This document shows positions 7,332 to 12,577 of a stretch of DNA of 17,161 nt, piece after piece. The translations under genes were made by a program, and so were the position numbers. The notes below the pieces were generated by a model. It was not told the origin of the DNA. It was given only the letters and a program-made list of their open reading frames with translations, and ran no database searches. Source of the DNA: JAKLIN01 sp964544395 (GTDB taxonomy: Archaea > Nanobdellota > Nanobdellia > Pacearchaeales > GW2011-AR1); NCBI GenBank assembly GCA_964544395.1, contig CAZJAO010000011.1, positions 1 through 17,161 of the forward strand, read 5' to 3'. Within the stretch, counting starts at the first letter, position 1. Each line of letters starts with the position of its first letter.

Positions 7332-7341
7332 TTTTATAAAC
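7332..7341 (+). promoter_or_regulatory. TATA box upstream of the tRNA-Ser leader
   Basis: TTTTATAAAC begins right after the tmk stop codon. The predicted transcript start near 7362 would give a leader of about 59 nt before the tRNA. No better TATA box is seen within 30 nt of the tRNA, so the tRNA is probably made from this promoter or by read-through from tmk. Confidence 0.4.
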
Positions 7342-7420
7342 AAACTCTTTCTTCATTTTTTGGATTACGACTTCCTGTTGGGTTACTGGATTTGTGAAAA
7401 ACCCGCTGGAGGTTTCCATT

Positions 7421-7501
7421 GCCCAGTTCGCATAGTGGTATTGCACAAGCTTGGAAAGCTTGGCCCGAAAGGGCCCGCAGGTTCGATTCCTGCACTGGGC
7501 G
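7421..7501 (+). tRNA. tRNA-Ser (anticodon GGA)
   Basis: The cloverleaf was folded by hand. Acceptor GCCCAGT (7421-7427) pairs with ACTGGGC (7494-7500), with discriminator G at 7501. The D arm is GCA/TGC around a TAGTGGTAT loop. The anticodon arm is CAAGC/GCTTG (7446-7450, 7458-7462) with loop TTGGAAA, giving anticodon GGA at 7453-7455, which reads UCC and UCU serine codons. A long variable arm, GCCC-GAAA-GGGC (7463-7474), is the class II hallmark of tRNA-Ser and tRNA-Leu. The T arm is GCAGG/CCTGC with loop TTCGATT. No intron is present and CCA is not encoded. The discriminator G fits serine identity. Confidence 0.95.
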
Positions 7502-7505
7502 TATA

Positions 7506-7515
7506 TTTATAAAAA
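7506..7515 (+). promoter_or_regulatory. TATA box for the 59-residue membrane protein
   Basis: TTTATAAAAA is centred 25 nt before the ATG at 7535, directly after the tRNA 3' end. It supports 7535 as the real start, since an upstream in-frame ATG falls inside the tRNA. Confidence 0.5.
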
Positions 7516-7534
7516 TAAAATCCTCCCAGATATT

Positions 7535-7714
7535 ATGAAATTAAAATATCACTTTAACTTTTTATTCCAATTAATTTACGGAGTTATAGGTTTCGGAACA
7601 GCTCTTCTTGTAATTTATCTCATAACAAAAGAAGTGAACTGGATATCTTCTGGAATCATAGGGGTCAGCGAATTCATTATCGCCGGTTTTTATACTAGAT
7701 TAAAGAAAGGTTAG
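7535..7714 (+). CDS. Small two-helix membrane protein, unknown function
   Basis: This 59-residue protein is not recognised. Residues about 9-30 (FLFQLIYGVIGFGTALLVIYLI) and 37-53 (ISSGIIGVSEFIIAGFYT) form two membrane helices joined by a short charged turn (TKEVNW). A basic tail ends the protein, so both ends probably face the cytoplasm. The open frame runs back into the tRNA, but the ATG at 7535 is the sensible start: it clears the tRNA, begins MKLKYHFNF, and has a TATA box 25 nt upstream with no leader. It converges on the PGF-pre-PGF gene, with 8 nt between stop codons. It is short, so conservation in relatives would be the main test. Confidence 0.6.
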   Translation: MKLKYHFNFLFQLIYGVIGFGTALLVIYLITKEVNWISSGIIGVSEFIIAGFYTRLKKG

Positions 7715-7722
7715 AGTTTTCT

Positions 7723-8715
7723 CTAAAGAATCGTCTCTTTTCTTTTCAATTTTTTTATCCTGCTCTTTTTTTGATATCTTTTTCCATTTATTATCCGTTT
7801 AATTTTTCTTTTCTTGCTGATTATCAGGCAAATAACTATAGCCAGAATAAATGCAATTAAGATAAACAACCAGACTAAATTCTGATTTTTTGATGCCGAG
7901 TATGTAGAGATCTGAGTATTATTGTTTTGAATTAAGGGTGTTTGTGAGATGATGCTAGTGTTAATTATATTTCCTATAGCAAAATAGCTGAACGAGTTTA
8001 TATTTGCTTGATAGTAATCAAAATTACCATCTGCACCTTGATAAGTCGTATTAAGAATTATCCAAGCGTTATTAGTCAAGTTGTCTAATTTGCAAATCGA
8101 TATATTGCTGGAATTTATGTTATTTTGAGAAATCCATGTTTTGTTTACCTTAAAGATTAAGTTCACATTCCCTGAATTTAAAGGATTACTGAATTCTATT
8201 TCTAGATATTGGTAAATTTGCCCAGACATGGGAAGAATTTCTGAGGGAGGATTATAAAATTGAGTTATAAGGAGATTTGTACTCTGTGCAGTATTTACAT
8301 TTATATCCATCTCACTAAGGCTTATAGAAGAATTAAAACCAAAGTTGGGATTAGAGAAATTTAATATTGAAGTACTTCCTGGATTTAATGTTAAAGCCCA
8401 GAGATATTGCTGAGATGTTTGAGAAGCGATATTTCCTTGAGGCAAAGGAAGATTGGATACAACAACAGAGGTTGTTGCTGGTGTAGCAAAAATTATCCCC
8501 CCTGCAATACCACTTGCAAAATTTGTAGTTATTGGTGAGAAACCGGGAGAAGCATTGTAAATTGCATTAAATGCTTTTGAAGATGAAGATGAAAGACCAA
8601 GAGAATAGGAACCGACAGAATAAGTTCCTGAAACAATATTTGATGCTGAAATTTCACTAATAAAAAAAGTTAGGATTATAAAAGATATCAAAAAGAAAAT
8701 AATTTTTTTATCCAT
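7723..8715 (-). CDS. PGF-pre-PGF-like surface protein with C-terminal membrane anchor
   Basis: This is a 330-residue exported protein. The signal peptide spans residues 1-24 (hydrophobic, ending EISA). Residues about 90-253 resemble the archaeal PGF-pre-PGF domain: an opening TSVVVSNLPL, a central ITQFYNPPSEILPMSGQIYQYLEIE, then LIFKVNKTWISQNNINSSNISICKLDN, NAWIILNTTYQGADGNFDYYQANINSFSYFAIGN. The Trp, YYxA and FSxFAI elements are characteristic. A helix at about 280-300 anchors it, followed by a 30-residue cytoplasmic tail of which about half is Lys or Arg. There is no PGF sorting motif; the plain helix replaces it. It lies 27 nt downstream of the sequon-rich gene, suggesting an operon. The family's role is unknown beyond being at the surface. 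Confidence 0.75.
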   Translation of the reverse strand: MDKKIIFFLISFIILTFFISEISASNIVSGTYSVGSYSLGLSSSSSKAFNAIYNASPGFSPITTNFASGIAGGIIFATPATTSVVVSNLPLPQGNIASQTSQQYLWALTLNPGSTSILNFSNPNFGFNSSISLSEMDINVNTAQSTNLLITQFYNPPSEILPMSGQIYQYLEIEFSNPLNSGNVNLIFKVNKTWISQNNINSSNISICKLDNLTNNAWIILNTTYQGADGNFDYYQANINSFSYFAIGNIINTSIISQTPLIQNNNTQISTYSASKNQNLVWLFILIAFILAIVICLIISKKRKIKRIINGKRYQKKSRIKKLKRKETIL

Positions 8716-8742
8716 TGAAATAGTTCTGGATTAGGCAGGCAA

Positions 8743-9975
8743 TTAAAAACCAGTAAGATTTGCAAGCTGCGAATTACCTCCGCACCAATATAATCCTGAA
8801 TTGTTTACTTGTAAAGTATGATTATAAGCCGTATTGCATACAATATTACTTGCTCCCTGAGTTGTGATATTTAGAAGCATCCCCACAGTCACATAAGTTG
8901 TATTTGCACTTACTCCACCAATTGCTCCGGTCAAATTAATTGCCCCTGTCTCAAGTATCTTATATGCACTTCCAGATATATTCCCATAAACATCAAAAGA
9001 GTTTGTCGAATTCCCCAATCCAGTAAAGTTTACCATTCCCATAACTGTAAATGCAGAAGATAGAGGGGTATTTGATGGATTTGTTGTCAGATTTATCCAG
9101 ACATTTGTCGAATTATGAAAGAAAAAATTAGACGCGTTTACCAATCCAGTAGTATTAAGATTATTAAAAATTGCAGAGGTTCCATTGGATAAGAAGGTAT
9201 TATTACTGAAGTAGGTGGCATTGCCAGCCAATAACCAAGTTCCGTTATTTGCATAACCGTTGAACAAGAATGTCCCGTTCGTTGTTGAAAGATATGCTTT
9301 TGTAAGATTCAAATTATTTTGTGTGAAAACAGTTTGTCCTGAGAGATTAGAAGCGCTTATGTTTCCTGTAGTTGTGAAATTGCCTGTTCCAACGAAATTG
9401 TTAGCTCCAAAAGAGTATGCTGCAAAAGTTCCGTTTGTTGCATAAAGATAACCGATTGTTAAGTTGTTATTTCCAGAATAAACTGTTGTTCCGTTTATTG
9501 TAGTTCCAAAGATATTGCTAAGAGCGGTAAGGTTGTTTATGGTTAAATTTGCAGTTATGTTTATATTATTTCCAAAAATATCTCCAAGAGGAGAATAAAA
9601 GATTTGTCTGCCGATAGTAGCACCTGTTTGATTCGTGAAGTTTAAGAATTGTCCATTAATTGAATAAGATTTGTAATAAGGCGCACTAAAATTTAATAGA
9701 AGAGGATTTGAAGAATTTGTTCCGAGCATTACCCCCCATAACCCGTTCTGTATCGCGTTAACAAATGTCTCATTATAAATTAAATTTCCTCCCGTAAGAT
9801 TGTCATAAATTGTTATAGTTAAATTTACATTGTTTACTAAAGTCCCATTAGCGGAATAGGTTACGTTTGATCCTTGATCTGAAAGAATTACACTCGTAGC
9901 TGCTGAAATAAAATTCAAAAATAAAAAAGTTGAAACGAGAAATACAATTACAATCATCTCTTTTTTCGCAGTCAT
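8743..9975 (-). CDS. Heavily sequon-rich secreted protein, probable surface fibre
   Basis: This is a 410-residue protein with a signal peptide at residues 1-25 (VIVFLVSTFLFLNFISA). Residues about 30-110 form an Ig-like or collagen-binding-B-like module with NVNLTITIYDNLTGGNLIYNETF and NGLWGVMLGT, a pattern also met in tail-fibre-like proteins. The rest is a run of short Asn/Thr/Gly-rich units (INGTTVYSGNNNLTIGYLYAT, GTGNFTTTGNISASNLSG, TNGTFLFNGYANNGTW) that look like repeating beta strands of a solenoid or fibre. By hand count there are about 37 N-x-S/T sequons, roughly one in eleven residues. Two cysteines near the C-terminus (NIVCNTAYNH, LYWCGG) could form a disulphide. No C-terminal anchor is seen; it ends in NLTGF. 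It is probably co-transcribed with the anchored PGF-pre-PGF-like protein. No enzymatic motif was recognised. Confidence 0.72.
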   Translation of the reverse strand: MTAKKEMIVIVFLVSTFLFLNFISAATSVILSDQGSNVTYSANGTLVNNVNLTITIYDNLTGGNLIYNETFVNAIQNGLWGVMLGTNSSNPLLLNFSAPYYKSYSINGQFLNFTNQTGATIGRQIFYSPLGDIFGNNINITANLTINNLTALSNIFGTTINGTTVYSGNNNLTIGYLYATNGTFAAYSFGANNFVGTGNFTTTGNISASNLSGQTVFTQNNLNLTKAYLSTTNGTFLFNGYANNGTWLLAGNATYFSNNTFLSNGTSAIFNNLNTTGLVNASNFFFHNSTNVWINLTTNPSNTPLSSAFTVMGMVNFTGLGNSTNSFDVYGNISGSAYKILETGAINLTGAIGGVSANTTYVTVGMLLNITTQGASNIVCNTAYNHTLQVNNSGLYWCGGNSQLANLTGF

Positions 9976-9995
9976 AACAACAGTTGATTTCTAAA

Positions 9996-10005
9996 CTTTA
10001 AAAAG
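9996..10005 (-). promoter_or_regulatory. TATA box for the sequon-rich surface operon
   Basis: On the minus strand this reads CTTTTTAAAG and is centred about 25 nt before the ATG at 9975. The cupredoxin promoter lies about 30 nt away in the opposite direction, so the 85-nt gap is a compact divergent promoter region. Confidence 0.5.
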
Positions 10006-10029
10006 ATATCTCTAAGATTTTCAAAAGAA

Positions 10030-10038
10030 TTTATAAAC
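10030..10038 (+). promoter_or_regulatory. TATA box for the cupredoxin gene
   Basis: TTTATAAAC is centred about 27 nt before the ATG at 10061; no ribosome-binding site is visible, so a leaderless or very short-leader mRNA is expected. Confidence 0.55.
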
Positions 10039-10060
10039 AACTTCTTCTTAAAATAAAAAG

Positions 10061-10438
10061 ATGAAAAAGAGGTTGATTTATGCATTAGTTATTCTGGGAA
10101 TTCTTGTAATTCTCATGGGTGCGCTTCTGCTAACGCAGAATCAAAATGCAAATTCTGCTTCAAATAATGCACAAGGTTCTTCAGGAACAGTACATAACAT
10201 AGTTATAACGGATTACATGTTTGCGCCTTCTCAGTTGATAATAAATGTCGGAGATACAGTTGTATGGAAAAATAATGGAATGATGGGACATACAGTAACA
10301 TCAGATAGCGGAAGCGAAATGAGTTCTCCAACATTGGCCAGTGGTGCAAGTTATAATCATACTTTCAGCACAACGGGAACCTACAATTACCATTGCTCAA
10401 TTCATTCATCTATGACTGGCGTGATAATCGTTCAATAA
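10061..10438 (+). CDS. Membrane-anchored cupredoxin (plastocyanin-like blue copper protein)
   Basis: This 125-residue protein carries an uncleaved-looking N-terminal hydrophobic helix (residues 5-25), an Asn/Ser linker and one cupredoxin domain (about 43-125). The type 1 copper ligands are in order: His77 in GMMGHTVTSD, then Cys112, His115 and Met118 in YHCSIHSSMTG. The strands VHNIVITDYMFAPSQLIINVGDTVVWKNN and SYNHTFSTTGTYNYHC match the plastocyanin/amicyanin pattern. Such proteins carry electrons, or bind copper, on the outer face of the membrane. No oxidase or electron donor is encoded nearby, so the partner is unknown. It stands alone with its own promoter, two genes ahead of the thioredoxin-like/CcdA-like pair, which could maintain exported cysteines; this link is inference. 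Confidence 0.9.
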   Translation: MKKRLIYALVILGILVILMGALLLTQNQNANSASNNAQGSSGTVHNIVITDYMFAPSQLIINVGDTVVWKNNGMMGHTVTSDSGSEMSSPTLASGASYNHTFSTTGTYNYHCSIHSSMTGVIIVQ

Positions 10439-10459
10439 TAGTTTTCTGATACATAAATT

Positions 10460-10468
10460 CTTATAAAG
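10460..10468 (+). promoter_or_regulatory. TATA box with no long ORF behind it
   Basis: CTTATAAAG is centred 25 nt before an ATG at 10489, which opens a 16-codon frame. It has the same form and spacing as at the annotated genes, so it marks either a micropeptide gene or a short non-coding transcript. Confidence 0.45.
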
Positions 10469-10488
10469 CAATTTCAGTCCATCTTTCT

Positions 10489-10539
10489 ATGAATTTATTG
10501 AAGAAGTTTGCAAAAATCGGTTCACGATATTCTTTCTAA
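10489..10539 (+). CDS. Possible 16-residue micropeptide
   Basis: The frame encodes MNLLKKFAKIGSRYSF and stops at TAA. It is basic (three Lys and one Arg) and could form an amphipathic helix through LLKKFAKI. Support comes only from a TATA box centred 25 nt before the ATG, exactly the geometry of the leaderless genes around it, and from its position in an otherwise empty gap between the cupredoxin and PC4-like genes. It is too short for composition or homology arguments. The region could equally be a small RNA, or the leader of a longer PC4-gene transcript. Confidence 0.3.
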   Translation: MNLLKKFAKIGSRYSF

Positions 10540-10555
10540 AATGATTCTACAAACT

Positions 10556-10564
10556 TTTATAAAA
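10556..10564 (+). promoter_or_regulatory. TATA box for the PC4-like gene
   Basis: TTTATAAAA is centred 25 nt before the ATG at 10585, again predicting a leaderless transcript. Confidence 0.55.
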
Positions 10565-10584
10565 ACAAAGACATTAATAATAAC

Positions 10585-10914
10585 ATGGATAAAGAAATAG
10601 GAAAAATAAGCAAAGGCGAGTTCCAAGGAACAGCAACAGATATTCTTGTTGCAGTAAGAGAATACAATGGCCGTGTTGGAGTAGATATAAGAGAATACAC
10701 AACAAGTGAGAAATATTCTGGACCTACAAAAAAAGGATTGAGAATTCCTGCAGATCGTTTTGCTGAATTCAAGGAAATGATTAATTCTATATCTCAAAGT
10801 GATTTGGTTGCAGACGGTTCGGGTTCTTCTTCGCCTGCAAAAAGCGAAAATCATCAGGAAACTTTTAAGACCGAAAAGCCAGGTTCAGGAAATTACGAAT
10901 TGCCGGATTATTAA
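10585..10914 (+). CDS. PC4/p15-like ssDNA-binding transcriptional cofactor
   Basis: Residues 1-70 match the transcriptional coactivator PC4 (p15) fold: IGKISKGEFQGTATDILVAVREYNGRVGVDIREYTTSEKYSGPTKKGLRIPADRFAEFKEMINSI follows the family order of strand, NG-turn, the DIREY signature (about 34-38), the K-KG-R/S-L turn, and a final dimerisation helix. PC4 domains form dimers that grip single-stranded DNA and can aid promoter opening or repair. Residues about 73-109 are a polar, probably disordered tail rich in Ser, Gly, Lys and Glu, ending GNYELPDY. Human PC4 has its disordered Ser-rich segment at the N-terminus; here it is at the C-terminus. It is probably a single-gene unit. The family call rests on motif order and is fairly secure; the cellular role in archaea is inference. 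Confidence 0.82.
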   Translation: MDKEIGKISKGEFQGTATDILVAVREYNGRVGVDIREYTTSEKYSGPTKKGLRIPADRFAEFKEMINSISQSDLVADGSGSSSPAKSENHQETFKTEKPGSGNYELPDY

Positions 10915-11036
10915 TTTTGTCTAATCAGCCATGAGCCTATTTTAAAGAAGAGGTTGATAAGCAATTAAAAGGAAGATTAAGCGAAGTAAACTATTGGTGT
11001 CCTCGCGTCTCTTTATGAAACTAGTTACTCCATAAG

Positions 11037-11045
11037 GTTTAAAAT
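11037..11045 (+). promoter_or_regulatory. TATA box of the thioredoxin-like/CcdA-like operon
   Basis: GTTTAAAAT is centred about 26 nt before the ATG at 11067. The remainder of the 152-nt gap after the PC4-like gene (10915-11036) shows no ORF, tRNA or C/D-box RNA motif that I could find. Confidence 0.45.
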
Positions 11046-11066
11046 GTATTTTGCCATAATCTGTTT

Positions 11067-11435
11067 ATGAATAAAAAAGTAGCAAGCACATTAGCAACAA
11101 TTTTCATCATCCTGATAATTGGAGCAGTTTTGCTTTATGTAACAATAGGAAAACCAAGCACGACGGTTTCTGCAGAAGCTGCACAATATATAGGAAACCA
11201 TTCAATAGTTTACGTTCAAGCTGGATGTGTGCATTGCAAAGACCAGGAAGATTTATTCGGAGATAACTGGAAATATATTACTGCATTGGACTGCATCGCA
11301 AGCCAGCCAAATACGCAGATATGCATAAACAATAATATAAGCGGAACTCCAACATGGGTTATTAATGGCAAACAGTATATCGGGGTTCAATCAATTCAAA
11401 CGCTTGAAAATTTAACAGGTTATATCGGTCAATGA
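11067..11435 (+). CDS. Membrane-anchored thioredoxin-like protein (VKOR-Trx type)
   Basis: This 122-residue protein has one N-terminal membrane helix (residues about 7-27) and an outward-facing thioredoxin-like domain. The active site is Cys54-Val-His-Cys57 in VYVQAGCVHCKDQEDLFG. The cis-proline region is GTPTWVINGKQYIGVQSIQTLENLTGY (Pro95). Two further cysteines (76 and 86) lie in LDCIASQPNTQICINN. This sequence style matches the thioredoxin domain fused to vitamin K epoxide reductase homologues, where a Cys pair shuttles electrons, but no VKOR membrane part is encoded next door. Instead its stop overlaps the start of a CcdA-like gene in an ATGA, so the two are probably made together and exchange thiols. 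It could reduce or oxidise exported proteins; the direction is not known from sequence. Confidence 0.87.
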   Translation: MNKKVASTLATIFIILIIGAVLLYVTIGKPSTTVSAEAAQYIGNHSIVYVQAGCVHCKDQEDLFGDNWKYITALDCIASQPNTQICINNNISGTPTWVINGKQYIGVQSIQTLENLTGYIGQ

Positions 11436-12136
11436 CAGACATTCTGACTTTAGGAAAAATAACTTCTCTAGCATTAGTTAATTCTGTTAATCCATGCCAG
11501 ATAGCCATGCTTGTTATGGTTCTTGTTGCAATATTAACGCAGAATCCCGGAAAAAGAAAAAAAGTTCTATTCTCTGGACTGGCATTTATCACTGCAGTAT
11601 ACATCGGATATTTATTTTATGGAATAATTCTTGTTCAATTATTCCAGACATTTGCCGCAACTTTGCAGCAAGGTTCGATTTACATAAAATACTTCTTTGC
11701 AAGCTTGTCCATGCTAATTGGAGGATTGCAAATTAAAGATTTCTTCTTTTACAAAAGGGGAAGTCTTGCTACAGAAATGCCACTTTCCTTCCGCCCAAAA
11801 GCAAAAAGAATTATCAACAAGATTACTTCTCCGATTGGAGCATTTATTGTAGGGTTTGTTATAACGCTCTTCTTAGGTCCATGCACAATGACCCCCTTGT
11901 TAATTGCAACACAATCATTGTCTCAATTGGGAATAATTGGCGCACTTCCATGGCTATTGTACTTCAACTTAATAATCGTGCTTCCATTGATAGCAATAAC
12001 ACTGATAATCTATTTTGGATTTACAACAGCAGAGCATGTTTCTGAATGGAAAGAAAGAAATGTAAGAATTCTTCATCTAATTGCAGGAATATTATTGTTT
12101 GGAATAGGCTTAGTAGTATTATTGGGTTGGTTGTAA
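11432..12136 (+). CDS. CcdA/DsbD-like transmembrane thiol-disulfide carrier
   Basis: This is a 234-residue polytopic membrane protein of about six helices. It is a member of the DsbD/CcdA family, which carries electrons from cytoplasmic thioredoxin to outward-facing partners. The two conserved redox cysteines sit in the classic half-repeats: Cys22 in SVNPCQIAML on helix 1 and Cys151 in LFLGPCTMTPLLIA on helix 4, the NPC and GPC motifs being diagnostic. Its length matches CcdA without the extra DsbD domains. It overlaps the thioredoxin-like gene by 4 nt (ATGA), so that protein is the likely outer partner. No cytochrome c biogenesis genes are nearby, so general thiol homeostasis is more likely than cytochrome maturation. 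Its 3' end overlaps the convergent receiver gene by 18 nt. Confidence 0.88.
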   Translation: MTDILTLGKITSLALVNSVNPCQIAMLVMVLVAILTQNPGKRKKVLFSGLAFITAVYIGYLFYGIILVQLFQTFAATLQQGSIYIKYFFASLSMLIGGLQIKDFFFYKRGSLATEMPLSFRPKAKRIINKITSPIGAFIVGFVITLFLGPCTMTPLLIATQSLSQLGIIGALPWLLYFNLIIVLPLIAITLIIYFGFTTAEHVSEWKERNVRILHLIAGILLFGIGLVVLLGWL

Positions 12137-12502
12137 TCGTCTGACTAAAAAATCTAAAGCGGCTAAATCAAAAGGTTTAGTAACATAACCATTTGCCCCC
12201 GCTTCTAATGCTTCTTTTTCAACTCCATTACCACTCATAACATAAATTAAAACATCTTTGCTAAGTTCTCTTCTTATTTTTTCTGTAAATTGTAAACCAT
12301 TCAACCTGCCCCGATTCATATAATTAGTAAGCACCAAATCAGGAAGTTCGCCATTTATATTTCGGTTCTTCATTCTCTCAAAAGCTTCTTCACAACTTTC
12401 AAATGCCTCAGTTTCAATTTTAGGATGTTTATCATTAATGTAATCTACAATCATCTTTCTAATAACATCGTAATCTTCTGCGATTATAATTCTCTTTGCC
12501 AT
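12119..12502 (-). CDS. CheY-like receiver-domain protein lacking the phospho-acceptor Asp
   Basis: This single-domain protein of 127 residues has the receiver fold: RIIIAEDYDVIRKMI with the acidic pair Glu9-Asp10, PDLVLTNYMNRGRLNGLQF at the end of strand 3, LIYVMSGNG with Ser90 at the switch Ser/Thr position, and YVTKPFDL with the invariant Lys109. The phospho-acceptor position, normally Asp in a LTDYxMP context, is Asn60 (codon AAT, one base from GAT). The following MP is MN. The protein is therefore probably not phosphorylated in the standard way and may act as a constitutive or atypical receiver, or bind a partner. No histidine kinase or chemotaxis gene is seen. It overlaps the end of the CcdA-like gene by 18 nt and is divergent from aIF5B. 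Confidence 0.88.
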   Translation of the reverse strand: MAKRIIIAEDYDVIRKMIVDYINDKHPKIETEAFESCEEAFERMKNRNINGELPDLVLTNYMNRGRLNGLQFTEKIRRELSKDVLIYVMSGNGVEKEALEAGANGYVTKPFDLAALDFLVRRLQPTQ

Positions 12503-12523
12503 AATAGCTAGCTCCTAACAGTA

Positions 12524-12532
12524 CTTATAAAC
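12524..12532. promoter_or_regulatory. Near-symmetric TATA box between receiver gene and aIF5B
   Basis: CTTATAAAC reads as a good TATA box on both strands (GTTTATAAG on minus). It is centred about 26 nt before the receiver ATG at 12502 on the minus strand, the usual distance. On the plus strand a second TATA-like element (12549-12557) fits aIF5B better. Confidence 0.5.
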
Positions 12533-12548
12533 ATTATGAAAAGAAAGA

Positions 12549-12557
12549 CTTTTAATT
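12549..12557 (+). promoter_or_regulatory. TATA-like element for aIF5B
   Basis: CTTTTAATT is centred 25 nt before the ATG at 12578. It lies inside the longer possible reading frame starting at 12536 and is one reason to prefer the downstream start. Confidence 0.4.
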
Positions 12558-12577
12558 GCTCGATATTTCTTATTTTT

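Noticed and set aside
7354..7360. T-run after tmk as a transcription terminator
   Set aside because: Archaeal T-tract terminators are plausible, but the run lies just before the predicted tRNA leader start and similar runs occur throughout this AT-rich sequence.
7294..7512. Plus-strand open frame covering the tmk end and the whole tRNA
   Set aside because: It overlaps tmk in another frame and runs through the tRNA; its translation shows no plausible protein features.
7451..7534. Longer N-terminus for the 59-residue membrane protein
   Set aside because: The extension would be translated from within the tRNA-Ser gene; the ATG at 7535 has its own TATA box.
12536..12577. Upstream ATG giving aIF5B 14 extra residues
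   Set aside because: It is only about 8 nt from the nearer TATA centre and adds a hydrophobic stretch that the family lacks.
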